Origin: Deinococcus radiophilus
Lineage (GTDB): Bacteria; Deinococcota; Deinococci; Deinococcales; Deinococcaceae
Direction of reading: 5' to 3'
Assembly: GCF_020889625.1 (NCBI RefSeq)
Contig: NZ_CP086380.1
Span: 1,841,001 to 1,905,000 of the forward strand
Length of the DNA: 64,000 nucleotides
Part shown: positions 35,004 through 42,913 of the stretch, one piece after another
Layout of the letters: every line of letters starts with the position of its first letter
Position numbering within the stretch: the stretch's first letter is position 1
Position numbers and translations under genes: made by a program
The notes under the pieces: generated by a model
Seen by the model: the letters and a program-made list of their open reading frames with translations, nothing else
What the model was told of the DNA's origin: nothing
Database searches by the model: none

Positions 35004-35528
35004 CTATTTTTCAGCTGATGGCTTCTCGTGGCCAGACTCAGTCACGGCGCTCGGCAAGTCATCTACGCGGTAATCTCCGCTCTTGCCTCCGGACTTGTGC
35101 AGCAAGCGGATACCGTCGATCTGAACTGCTTTGCTGACAGCCTTGAGCATGTCGTAGACGTTCAGCGCAGCTACGCTCACGGCCGTTAGGGCTTCCATCT
35201 CAACTCCGGTTTGGCCCCCCGTCCTCACCGTGGCCACGATCCTGACCCCTTGCGGCTCCAGGGTCAGGTCTACGCGACTGCCGGTGATGGGCAGGGGATG
35301 GCACAGCAGCACCAGATCAGCCGTACGTTTGGCCGCTTGAATCCCCGCCAACCGCGCCACGGTCAGCGGATCACCTTTAGGAGTGGTGCCCGATTCTAGG
35401 GCTGCGCGGGCCTCGGGCGGCAGGCGTACCCAGCCTTCCGCAGTGGCTTCGCGGACCGTGACAGCCTTCTGCGAGACATCCACCATCTGCGGTTGCCCAC
35501 TGCGGAAGTGGGTCAGCTTAGTGCTCAA
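35004..35528 (-). CDS. moaC: Cyclic pyranopterin monophosphate synthase
   Basis: 174-residue MoaC, which closes the pyranopterin ring in molybdenum cofactor synthesis after MoaA. Characteristic segments are [58 protein letters not shown] and [12 protein letters not shown]. The start is TTG at 35528, overlapping the TGA of the preceding DUF177 gene as TTGA; an ATG at 35486 would cut the conserved LTHF segment. No other moa genes are in the window. The pairing with DUF177 is probably only positional. Confidence 0.95.
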   Translation of the reverse strand: MSTKLTHFRSGQPQMVDVSQKAVTVREATAEGWVRLPPEARAALESGTTPKGDPLTVARLAGIQAAKRTADLVLLCHPLPITGSRVDLTLEPQGVRIVATVRTGGQTGVEMEALTAVSVAALNVYDMLKAVSKAVQIDGIRLLHKSGGKSGDYRVDDLPSAVTESGHEKPSAEK

Positions 35529-36181
35529 GAGCGCTTGGCCCCACGGTCTAGGTCGGGTTCTTCGTCAGCCTCCTCTTCGGCAACACTGTCTGGCAAGTCC
35601 AGACCGCGCAGCGCCGCAAAAGGACTGTCGGCGGCGTCGGCCAGAATCTGACGGGCCTGTGCTTCGTCCTCAATCGGTACAGCGGCGACGTGTTCACACA
35701 GGGCTTCATTCAGGTCCTGGCCGCAGACTTGGCACAGCCCCTTGCAATCAGGCGAGTGCAACACCACCAGGGGCACGCTGATCAGTGCCGTCTCTGCCAG
35801 GAAGCCGCTCAGGTCCAGCAGCGGCTCGCCGAACATCAGCAGTTCTTCGCCGCTTTCGGCTTCTTCGATGTAGGGTTGCTCCACGGAGGGATCAAATCGC
35901 ATCAGCATCCCCAGGGGCAGGTCCAGCGGTAGCTCGACCGGGCGCAGGCAGCGGGCACACTCGGTATTCAGCGTGGGCTGGAAGTAGCCCTGAAGGTAAA
36001 AGTCGTCGCCGCCAACGCCGTTGATATCTACGCGGTATGGGGCTGGCTCAGCAAAGGTCAGCACCTGTGGGCCGCCCTGCTCATAGCGAAGTTCCTGCAC
36101 TTCGCCTTCGGCGTGGGCGTCTTGCCCGGTCCGCAGCAACTGGCCCAGGTGAACTTGTGGCAGAGGAGTCTGATCGGTCAT
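35525..36181 (-). CDS. DUF177 (YceD-family) protein
   Basis: 218-residue protein of the DUF177/YceD family, linked in other bacteria to 23S rRNA accumulation and often found before rpmF. Typical features are the [16 protein letters not shown] segment with a CxxC pair in the middle, and a second Cys/His cluster [20 protein letters not shown]. The C-terminal tail is very acidic (EEEADEEPD). The ATG at 36181 is 6 bases after TATCAT (leaderless). rpmF does not follow; moaC does, coupled by a four-base overlap. Confidence 0.9.
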   Translation of the reverse strand: MTDQTPLPQVHLGQLLRTGQDAHAEGEVQELRYEQGGPQVLTFAEPAPYRVDINGVGGDDFYLQGYFQPTLNTECARCLRPVELPLDLPLGMLMRFDPSVEQPYIEEAESGEELLMFGEPLLDLSGFLAETALISVPLVVLHSPDCKGLCQVCGQDLNEALCEHVAAVPIEDEAQARQILADAADSPFAALRGLDLPDSVAEEEADEEPDLDRGAKRS

Positions 36182-36255
36182 GGGGTCATGATAGGGCGCT
36201 GACCCGCAGCAAACTGCGCCGGGCAGCACGCTGAAAGGAAGATAAATGCCTCACC

Positions 36256-37314
36256 TCAGGCCAGTTCGATCACACTGGCATCCGAGATGGTCAGCTTGTG
36301 CGTACGCGGCACAGTGCGCCCGCCACGGACCTGGGCACGTAAGCCGATCAAGCAGTCCTGCAAACGGGTCGGCAGATTCAGGATCTTGGCTTCGGCGTCC
36401 ACCACCGAGTGCTCTACTTCGGCCCCACGGATCTCGGTATGATCGCCAACGCTGGTAAATGGCCCGATGTAAGCGTCTTCAACCACCACATGTTCCCCCA
36501 ACAGCACTGGACCCACAATCTTGCTACGGACGACCCGCGAGGTGGCGGGAATCTGCACCCGCCCTGTAATGCGGCTCTCTTCAATATGGCCGTCACAGAC
36601 CGTTTCCAGACGCTCCAGCAACAGACGGTTGGCATCCAGCAGGTCTTCGGGGCGGCCCGTGTCTTTCCACCAGCCCTCTACCTTCTGTCCCATCACAGAT
36701 TCACCCGCCTCAATCAAGACCTGGATGGCATCGGTGATTTCATACTCGCCACGGGCAGAAGGGGATAGATTTGTCAGTGCTCCAAAAAAACGTGGTGTAA
36801 AGCAATAAAACCCGGCTACCGCCAGATTGCTGGGAGGATTTTTCGGCTTCTCAACCAGTCGAATGATCTGCTCACCGTCCATCTCGGCCACGCCGAAGGC
36901 TGTAGGGTTGCTCACTTCGACCAGCGCGATCAGCGCTTCGGCCTGTGATCGCTGAAACTGCTCCACATAAGGCGCGATGCCCCGCTCAAACAGATTGTCG
37001 CCCAGGTAAACACAGAAATCACTGTCCCCGACCCATTCACGGGCGGTCAGGACCGCGTGTCCCAGCCCCAGCTGTTGGTGCTGATTAATCAGCTCAATCT
37101 GCATGTCACTGATCTGCTCGGTGACGTGCGCGATCTCGTCACGGGTGATATCCGATACCACCACGCCCACCTCACGAATGCCAGCGGCCCGCAAAGACGC
37201 GATGGCGTGCTGAATGATAGGAGCACCCGCTACCCGCAGCACTGGTTTGGGACGGGTAAAGGTCAACGGACGCATCCGGGTTCCCAGGCCAGCAGCGGGA
37301 ATAATGGCTTTCAT
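36256..37314 (-). CDS. Sugar-1-phosphate nucleotidyltransferase, RmlA long type
   Basis: 352-residue nucleotidyltransferase, most like glucose-1-phosphate thymidylyltransferase of the long (StrD/GraD) type. The N-domain has the signature [20 protein letters not shown] with KPVLRVAG, then [18 protein letters not shown] and [19 protein letters not shown]. The C-terminal part has hexapeptide-like repeats ([35 protein letters not shown]), giving a left-handed beta-helix. It makes an NDP-sugar for cell-surface glycans. Which nucleotide is used is not certain. ATG at 37314 is 7 bases after TACACT. No other rml genes are adjacent. Confidence 0.9.
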   Translation of the reverse strand: MKAIIPAAGLGTRMRPLTFTRPKPVLRVAGAPIIQHAIASLRAAGIREVGVVVSDITRDEIAHVTEQISDMQIELINQHQQLGLGHAVLTAREWVGDSDFCVYLGDNLFERGIAPYVEQFQRSQAEALIALVEVSNPTAFGVAEMDGEQIIRLVEKPKNPPSNLAVAGFYCFTPRFFGALTNLSPSARGEYEITDAIQVLIEAGESVMGQKVEGWWKDTGRPEDLLDANRLLLERLETVCDGHIEESRITGRVQIPATSRVVRSKIVGPVLLGEHVVVEDAYIGPFTSVGDHTEIRGAEVEHSVVDAEAKILNLPTRLQDCLIGLRAQVRGGRTVPRTHKLTISDASVIELA

Positions 37315-37388
37315 TCTGCGCAGTGTAGTGCATCACGATTTGGCCATGAGGGCCCAAATTTCTCATCTCCGTCACAGAAATGCCGCAT

Positions 37389-37413
37389 AAAAAAACCTCC
37401 GCCGAAGCGGAGG
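37389..37413 (-). terminator. Terminator of tRNA-Glu with TTCG loop
   Basis: Minus strand CCTCCGC-TTCG-GCGGAGG followed by seven T residues. Confidence 0.88.
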
Positions 37414-37419
37414 AAATTT

Positions 37420-37499
<80 letters not shown>

Positions 37500-37672
37500 G
37501 CACAGCATTAAGCATGGAGATGCAGAAGCTGCCTTTCAAGGGGGTGCCATGCAGGCACCGCAAAATAGTAACACGGCTTTGTGGGAGCGTCAATAGCCTG
37601 GCCTGAACATCAGGCAATACAAGGCACCTACAACTAAAACTGCAACCAGAACAGTATTTTCTGCAGTCACAT

Positions 37673-37707
37673 GGGTGGGTTGCCGCAGTCGTCTGGCCAA
37701 CCCACCC
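37673..37707. repeat. 10-bp inverted repeat upstream of the 67-residue membrane gene
   Basis: Arms GGGTGGGTTG (37673-37682) and CAACCCACCC (37698-37707) with a 15-base loop, in the 280-base gap between tRNA-Glu and the small membrane gene. No T-run on either side. Confidence 0.5.
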
Positions 37708-37775
37708 TTAGGTTTGCCCGCCCAATGCAGTACCCAATGGGACCAAAAGACCACGCTGTAGTCATATTGTGAGCT

Positions 37776-37979
37776 ATGGACTTCAACTCCTGGAGACCCA
37801 CAGACACGGCGCGGCGCTTCGCCATCATGTTTGCGGTCAGCGTAGGCACCTTTGCATGTATAGCCGCCTGGTTGGCCTATGAGCAGGCTATCTGGCTGGC
37901 CCTGTTGATTGGTGTGCTGGTGGCGGCTGTGGTCTATGGACCCCTGTATCTGGGCCTCAAGCTGTACTTTGAGCGCTGA
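37776..37979 (+). CDS. Small membrane protein of 67 residues
   Basis: Starts MDFNSWRPTDTARRFAIMFA and has two hydrophobic helices (about residues 16-35 and 38-60), ending GLKLYFER. A short polar head and two helices fit a small integral membrane protein. TATTGT lies 5 bases before the ATG, so the start may be leaderless. No family recognised. The antisense frame over the same region is also open for 140 codons, but this strand has the more natural membrane-protein composition. Confidence 0.62.
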   Translation: MDFNSWRPTDTARRFAIMFAVSVGTFACIAAWLAYEQAIWLALLIGVLVAAVVYGPLYLGLKLYFER

Positions 37980-38213
37980 GTGCTCCCTCAGTGGTCCTGT
38001 TCCCACAAACACAGCGCAATCCGCTTGGTTAATGGATCACTTCGCTGTACCACCACGCGGCGAAAGATGGTGCAGGGCCACAAAATGAGGTTGGGGGCCG
38101 CAGTAGACCCAAGCAGGGCAGTGGTAGACTGGAAGCCACTGCCGCCTTGCCGTTAACAAGGAGAGAAAGACCTACACCGAATTCGGACCTCTGGGGGCAG
38201 GAAAGGAACTATC

Positions 38214-39134
38214 ATGACCGATCACGACCAGAGCCAGCAGGCCAACGAGCCGCAGAACACCGCTCAGAGCGCTGCACAGCAAGACGATATGCCGCAGGAA
38301 GTGCGTGACGTACTGCCCGAACTGGAGGGCGAGATTGACGAGGACCAGGTGCTGGACGCCCAGGATGAACTGGAAGGCGACCTGGAGAGCGAAGACGACA
38401 CAGATACCGAAGATACGGTGGCGCTGGAAGGCCATTGGGAAACGGCTGACGCCGAAGATGACGATGCCGAATACATTGATGTAGACGACCTGCTGGCCGT
38501 GATGGGTGACCTGCGCGAAATGCTGGAAGCTCAGTCGAAGGAAATTCGTGGTCTGCGCCGTGAGATGCGTGACCTGCGCGACTCCATGGGCATCAACCGT
38601 TCAGGTGGTTTCCGTCCCCGCGACGACCGTGGCGGGCGCGACGGTGGCGGCTTCCGTCCTCGTAACGACCGCGACTTCGGCGGACGTGATGGTGGTGGAC
38701 GTGACGGTGGCTTCCGCCCCCGTAATGACCGCGACTTCGGCGGACGTGATGGTGGTTTCCGCCCCCGCGACGACCGTGGTGGGCGCGACGGTGGTGGCTT
38801 CCGCCCCCGTAATGACCGCGACTTCGGCGGACGTGACGGTGGTTTCCGTCCCCGCGACGACCGTGGTGGGCGCGACGGTGGTGGCTTCCGCCCCCGTAAT
38901 GACCGCGACTTCGGCGGACGTGACGGTGGTTTCCGTCCCCGCGACGACCGTGGTGGGCGCGATGGTGGCGGCTTCCGTCCCCGTAATGACCGCGATTTCG
39001 GCGGACGTGATGGTGGTGGTCGTGACGGTGGTTTCCGTTCCCGCGACGAAGAGGCCTCCGCACCTGAAGAGACTGGCTTCCGCCCCCGCGCCCGTGCCGA
39101 TCGTGGCTGGGGCAACCGCAGCGGCGAAGAATAA
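38214..39134 (+). CDS. Acidic coiled-coil protein with RGG/FRPRD tandem repeats
   Basis: 306-residue protein in three parts. Residues 1-85 are strongly acidic and polar ([20 protein letters not shown]). Residues about 85-125 form a coiled coil ([20 protein letters not shown] then [14 protein letters not shown]). The rest is a low-complexity Arg/Gly/Asp/Phe repeat region: units of [14 protein letters not shown] plus [15 protein letters not shown]. Three full 87-base units lie at 38757-39017, flanked by partial ones. Repeats of this sort are typical of RNA-binding, phase-separating tails. No catalytic domain is visible. aaggaa precedes the ATG and the promoter is probably about 80 bases upstream (TAGACT near 38125). 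Unknown function. Confidence 0.88.
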   Translation: MTDHDQSQQANEPQNTAQSAAQQDDMPQEVRDVLPELEGEIDEDQVLDAQDELEGDLESEDDTDTEDTVALEGHWETADAEDDDAEYIDVDDLLAVMGDLREMLEAQSKEIRGLRREMRDLRDSMGINRSGGFRPRDDRGGRDGGGFRPRNDRDFGGRDGGGRDGGFRPRNDRDFGGRDGGFRPRDDRGGRDGGGFRPRNDRDFGGRDGGFRPRDDRGGRDGGGFRPRNDRDFGGRDGGFRPRDDRGGRDGGGFRPRNDRDFGGRDGGGRDGGFRSRDEEASAPEETGFRPRARADRGWGNRSGEE

Positions 39135-39184
39135 GCTCTCCCTTCTTCTCTCCTACTGAGGGGAGAGGAGGGAAGCGAAAACGC

Positions 39185-39231
39185 AAAAGTCAGACGACTG
39201 TGTAGAGTTTCTCCTCAGTCGTCTGACTTTT
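39185..39231. terminator. Bidirectional 16-bp terminator hairpin
   Basis: Perfect arms aaaagtcagacgactg (39185-39200) and cagtcgtctgactttt (39216-39231). The A/T ends serve as T-runs for either strand. It follows the repeat-protein gene. Confidence 0.85.
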
Positions 39232-39314
39232 ATCTTTACCCTATGACCCTAGTGCCAGCCTAGAAGCTTTACAGGCAACAGTCCGCCTGGCACAGCTCTG
39301 CTAGCTTGGGGGCT

Positions 39315-39395
39315 ATGAAACGACCCTACCCTGAGTTGTGCCTCCTTGACCCAGCTGCCATGACAGCAAAAGGCCAGCAGGGGCTCGCAGCATGA
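39315..39395 (+). CDS. Leader ORF overlapping the Fur-family gene
   Basis: 26 codons plus stop, beginning [16 protein letters not shown] and ending GQQGLAA. The ATG is 7 bases after TAGCTT (39302-39307), a leaderless layout, and the TGA overlaps the regulator's ATG (ATGA at 39392-39395). The regulator has only a weak AGGGG far upstream, so coupling to this ORF is plausible. Coding is inferred from position and overlap. Confidence 0.5.
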   Translation: MKRPYPELCLLDPAAMTAKGQQGLAA

Positions 39396-39775
39396 CCCGC
39401 ACCACCCAGCAGCGGGAAGTCATTGCCATGGTCATTGATGAAGCGGAAGGTCCACTCACTGTGCCGGAGATTCTCAGCCGGGCACAGCAAACTTTGCCGC
39501 GGCTGGGTATTGCTACGGTCTACCGAACCCTCAAGCTCCTGACCGAACAGCACCAGATTCAGGCAGTGGCGGTAGATGGGGAGTCACACTATGAGCGTAC
39601 CGGGCAGGGCCACCACCATCACTTTGCCTGTGGGCAATGTGGCCGGGTCTTCACCCTGCACATCTGTCCAGTAGACCTACCTACCGGCACCGTGTTTGCA
39701 GGTGGGTTCGAGGTGGAGCGCCACGAAGTGACCTTATATGGCACCTGCCCTGACTGCCGGGTACAGCGCAACTGA
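39392..39775 (+). CDS. Fur-family metalloregulator
   Basis: 127-residue Fur-superfamily repressor, slightly shorter than usual. The winged helix is [20 protein letters not shown] with [20 protein letters not shown] as recognition part. The dimer domain has a His cluster [17 protein letters not shown] and a second CxxC in [10 protein letters not shown], so four cysteines can hold structural zinc. Whether it senses iron, zinc, manganese or peroxide cannot be decided: the sequence lacks a clear subgroup mark. Its start overlaps a 26-residue leader ORF. The next gene is the symporter, 474 bases downstream. Confidence 0.92.
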   Translation: MTRTTQQREVIAMVIDEAEGPLTVPEILSRAQQTLPRLGIATVYRTLKLLTEQHQIQAVAVDGESHYERTGQGHHHHFACGQCGRVFTLHICPVDLPTGTVFAGGFEVERHEVTLYGTCPDCRVQRN

Positions 39776-39824
39776 GACAACCAGACCAATCACCTCCAAC
39801 GAGAGCAATTGCTTCCCCAGATGG

Positions 39825-39853
39825 AGGCCCCAGCGCATGTGTTGGGGCCTTTA
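39825..39853 (+). terminator. Terminator of the Fur-family gene
   Basis: Arms aggcccca (39825-39832) and tggggcct (39843-39850) followed by TTTA. Confidence 0.75.
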
Positions 39854-40249
39854 TCTATAGCTCTTGTCCCCGGAGGCCATCACCCACCCGGCCACCGACC
39901 TCCACCAGAGCTTCGGCAGCTGCATAAATAGACCGTATATTCATACCCGAGATAAATGATCGTTCAGAAATCGCCCCGATCAGTTGACAAGTTGCCCCAC
40001 GCAACAAAATCAGCCATACAAACATTTGACCGAAACCCCTCTATCTCATCATATTCACATCATTCAGCATCTTTATTCATTCATGATAAGAATCTCAATT
40101 CCGCCAAGAATAGCTGTTCATTAGCGGGCGAGTGACTGACGGTTGGGAGTAGAAGTACTTCCATTCGGGTGCTTCGCCGTGGTCTGAAAGTAGCTTTCAG
40201 GTCCCTGTACCAAAGAGCGTCCCCGACAGAACGACTAAGGAGGATCTAT
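39854..40249 (+). promoter_or_regulatory. Promoter and long leader of the symporter gene
   Basis: About 400 bases with no gene and clearly richer in A/T than the neighbourhood. A promoter TTGACC (40026-40031) - 18 bases - CATATT (40050-40055) would start a transcript near 40062 and leave a leader of about 188 bases. The leader holds a hairpin CTGAAAG-tag-CTTTCAG (40184-40200), a GAAGTACTTC palindrome (40152-40161) and GGCGA/TCGCC pairing around it, and ends in aaggagga before the ATG. I do not recognise a known riboswitch class; glycine-riboswitch core motifs are not seen. Confidence 0.5.
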
Positions 40250-41773
40250 ATGAGCAGACTGGGTAACTTTCTCTTGGCGCTGAGCGTCGCTGCTTCCGGC
40301 TTGGCTGCGGCAACGCCTGCCGCTGCGACCGGACTGGACGACCGCATCAACGCTGCTCTGTCTCCGATCAGCAACGCGGTAGCCAGTACCGTGTTTTATT
40401 CGGTGCCGATTGGCGAGGCATCACTTCCTCTGATCGTGGTGTGGTTGCTGGTGGCGGCCATCATCTTCACGCTGTATCTGGGCTTTATCAACCTCAGTGG
40501 CTTTAGACACGCGATTGACATTGTTCGCGGCAAATACGACAACCACTCCAATGGTCCTGGCGAAGTCAGCCACTTTCAGGCACTGACGGCAGCCGTCAGT
40601 GGCACGGTGGGCCTGGGCAACATTGCCGGTGTGGCCGTGGCCATCAGCCTGGGGGGACCTGGCGCAACGTTCTGGATGATCGTCGCTGGCCTGCTGGGCA
40701 TGACCTCCAAATTCGTGGAGTGTACCCTGGGTGTGAAATACCGCCGTCAGAACCCGGACGGCAGCGTTTCGGGCGGCCCGATGTTCTACCTCTCACGCGG
40801 TCTGGCTGAGCGCGGTCTGGGGAGCCTGGGTGCTGTGTTGGCCGTATTATTCGCTGTTGCCACCATTTTCGGCAGCTTGGGCGGCGGCAACATGTTCCAG
40901 AGCAACCAGACCGTACTGCAGCTGATCTCCATTACGGGCGGCGACGCCAGCCCCCTAGCTCCCTACAAGTGGCTGCTGGGGATTGCCATCGCCCTGATCG
41001 TGGGCGCAGTGATTATCGGCGGCATCAAGAGCATCGCGAATGTGACCGATAAGCTGGTGCCGTTCATGGCCGGCCTGTACATCATCGGTGCCCTGATTGT
41101 GCTGGCCATGAACGCCAGCGCCATTCCAGCCGCTTTCGCCTCCATCTTCTCTGGTGCCTTCACCCCACAGGGCATCACCGGCGGCGTCATTGGCGTACTG
41201 ATTCAGGGGATTCGCCGCGCCACCTTCTCCAACGAAGCCGGCATCGGTTCGGCAGCCATCGCTCACTCGGCCGTGAAGACGGACCGTCCTGTGACTGAAG
41301 GTTATGTTTCTCTGCTGGAGCCGTTCATTGATACTGTCGTTATCTGCACCATGACGGCACTCACCCTGGTCGTCACTGGCGTGTACACCAACCCCGACCT
41401 GTCGGGCGTCACCATGACCAGCGCCGCTTTCGGCAGCGTGATCCCTCAGATGACCTGGTTCGTGACCCTGGCTGTTATCCTGTTCGCGATCAGCACCATC
41501 ATCACCTGGTCCTACTACGGCACCAAGGCCGTGGCTTACCTGACCAACGAGAACAAGACGGCCATCCTGGTCTACCAAATCCTGTTCCTGGTGGCGACGA
41601 TCATCGGTGCCAGCATGGACCTGGGCGCGATCATCGACTTCTCCGACTCCATGATCTTCATCATGTCCATCCCCAACATCATCGGTCTGTACCTGCTGAT
41701 GCCAGTGGTCAAGCGTGAACTGGACGAGTACCGCGCTGACCTGCAGGCCGGACGTATTCAGCGCACTGGCTGA
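40250..41773 (+). CDS. Alanine/glycine:cation symporter (AGCS family)
   Basis: 507-residue sodium- or proton-coupled amino-acid importer of the AGCS family. Family segments are SGTVGLGNIAGVAVAISLGG, GATFWMIVAGLLGMTSKFVE, RRQNPDGSVSGGPMFYLSRG and RRATFSNEAGIGSAAIAHSA. About eleven helices are seen. An extra N-terminal segment (SRLGNFLLALSVAASGLAAA then TPAAA) looks like a cleavable signal peptide, which only some family members have. AAGGAGGA sets the ATG at 40250; the frame is open further upstream through the leader. The gene ends in a long perfect hairpin. The substrate is probably alanine or glycine by family. Confidence 0.94.
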   Translation: MSRLGNFLLALSVAASGLAAATPAAATGLDDRINAALSPISNAVASTVFYSVPIGEASLPLIVVWLLVAAIIFTLYLGFINLSGFRHAIDIVRGKYDNHSNGPGEVSHFQALTAAVSGTVGLGNIAGVAVAISLGGPGATFWMIVAGLLGMTSKFVECTLGVKYRRQNPDGSVSGGPMFYLSRGLAERGLGSLGAVLAVLFAVATIFGSLGGGNMFQSNQTVLQLISITGGDASPLAPYKWLLGIAIALIVGAVIIGGIKSIANVTDKLVPFMAGLYIIGALIVLAMNASAIPAAFASIFSGAFTPQGITGGVIGVLIQGIRRATFSNEAGIGSAAIAHSAVKTDRPVTEGYVSLLEPFIDTVVICTMTALTLVVTGVYTNPDLSGVTMTSAAFGSVIPQMTWFVTLAVILFAISTIITWSYYGTKAVAYLTNENKTAILVYQILFLVATIIGASMDLGAIIDFSDSMIFIMSIPNIIGLYLLMPVVKRELDEYRADLQAGRIQRTG

Positions 41774-41796
41774 ACCTCTGCCCGCCAAGGGCTGGT

Positions 41797-41845
41797 ACCG
41801 GAAAGAACTCCCGCAACCATCTCTGGTGCGGGAGTTCTTTCCGGT
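41797..41845 (+). terminator. 19-bp perfect hairpin after the symporter gene
   Basis: Arms accggaaagaactcccgca (41797-41815) and tgcgggagttctttccggt (41827-41845) with an 11-base loop. An unusually long perfect stem; the T-rich part is inside the stem (ttcttt), so it may work without a following T-run and for both convergent genes. Confidence 0.7.
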
Positions 41846-41870
41846 GGTGCTAGGACCGTCAGGCAGCAGG

Positions 41871-42785
41871 TTAGTCCAGAGCTTTACGGCACCCCAGGTC
41901 AATGACAAAGTCTACCGGTTCCTCGCCGCGCTGCAGTTGTACGGCCCGCACCAGGTTCTGGTACATCAGGGCACTGGTCAGTGGACCTACGCCACCCGGC
42001 ACTGGAGTGATGGCCCGCACCTTATCGGCCACCTCAGGGGCTGCGTCGCCCACCACTCCACTGTCGGTCACGTTAATGCCGGCGTCCACCACCACCTGAT
42101 GGGGCTGGACCTGCTCCGGCGTTAGCAGGCCACGTACGCCCACCGCCACCACCACTGCGTCCTGAGGGCGCAACACTTCGGCCACATCACGGCTGTGCTG
42201 ATTGATGACCGTCACAGTCGCGCCCGCATTGTTCAGCATCCAGATCAGCGGGCGGCCCACCGTGCGGCCCGGCCCGATCACGGCGATTCGGAGCCCATGT
42301 AGATCGTCATTGAAAGCCTGCCGCAGGAAATAGCGGACCGACCTGGGCGTGGGGGGCAGCAGGGCGGCATGTTCCTGGCCGGCGGCCACCCGCGAGAGGT
42401 TGGCCGGAGTCAGGCCCTCAATGTCCTTGCGGCGGGTCAGGTGCAAGAAGGCGTCCCCAGCATCCAGTCCCGGTGCCAGCGGGAATTCCAGCATGATGCC
42501 GTGAACCGAACTGTCCGCCGAGAGCTGCTGCAAGGTGTCTTGCAACTCGTCTTGGGAAGCGTTTGCACCCAGGTCCATCAGGCCATAAGTGACGCCCAGC
42601 CGTTCGGCGCGGTGGGCTTTGCTCTCGGCATAGACCAGCGACGCCGGATCATCCGAAGCCAGTACACTCACCAGCTTGGGACGAAATCCCTCGGCGGCCC
42701 AGTCCTTCATGACGGCACGGACCTGGGAAGTGACCTGATCGGCGAGGGGCCTACCTTTCAGCAGTACCGTATCTGAAGTTGTCAT
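41871..42785 (-). CDS. folD: FolD-type methylene-THF dehydrogenase/cyclohydrolase, divergent active site
   Basis: 304-residue protein of the FolD family, which interconverts 5,10-methylene-, methenyl- and 10-formyl-tetrahydrofolate. The fold is clear: [20 protein letters not shown] with the catalytic Lys56, the NADP domain [17 protein letters not shown], and the late [18 protein letters not shown]. Two catalytic-site positions differ from the norm: the Gln of VQLPLP is Glu100 (IMLEFPLA), and the Asp of KDVDG is Glu123 (RRKDIEGL). The usual PCTP is PPTP. It may still work, but with altered cyclohydrolase activity; that is inference. ATG at 42785, 8 bases after CATAGT. It lies downstream of purH on the same strand. 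Confidence 0.88.
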   Translation of the reverse strand: MTTSDTVLLKGRPLADQVTSQVRAVMKDWAAEGFRPKLVSVLASDDPASLVYAESKAHRAERLGVTYGLMDLGANASQDELQDTLQQLSADSSVHGIMLEFPLAPGLDAGDAFLHLTRRKDIEGLTPANLSRVAAGQEHAALLPPTPRSVRYFLRQAFNDDLHGLRIAVIGPGRTVGRPLIWMLNNAGATVTVINQHSRDVAEVLRPQDAVVVAVGVRGLLTPEQVQPHQVVVDAGINVTDSGVVGDAAPEVADKVRAITPVPGGVGPLTSALMYQNLVRAVQLQRGEEPVDFVIDLGCRKALD

Positions 42786-42860
42786 GTCCTTTTACTATGC
42801 CGCAGACCGGGCGGCGCGTGTAGCTGCAGCCCGGTGAAGGACGGTCAAGTCCAAGCAGAA

Positions 42861-42893
42861 ACGCGCCCCATAGCTGATGTGCTGGGGCGCGCA
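42861..42893 (-). terminator. Hairpin between purH and folD
   Basis: acgcgcccca and tggggcgcgc pair around a 12-base loop. On the minus strand it is followed by TTTCTGCTT, so it may partly end the purH transcript. Confidence 0.55.
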
Positions 42894-42913
42894 TCACCAG
42901 AATCTACTCCGGC

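Noticed and set aside
37590..38012. 140-codon minus-strand ORF opposite the 67-residue membrane protein
   Set aside because: Lacks a plausible start signal and most of its length is polar and repetitive; only its end looks membrane-like, so I did not call it.
38610..39050. Tandem repeats that might be taken for a CRISPR array or satellite
   Set aside because: Units are 87 bases, directly adjacent, in frame and encode a repeated peptide; there are no unique spacers.
40062..40249. Glycine riboswitch before the symporter
   Set aside because: The expected conserved core motifs are not visible, so I leave the leader unassigned rather than name a class.
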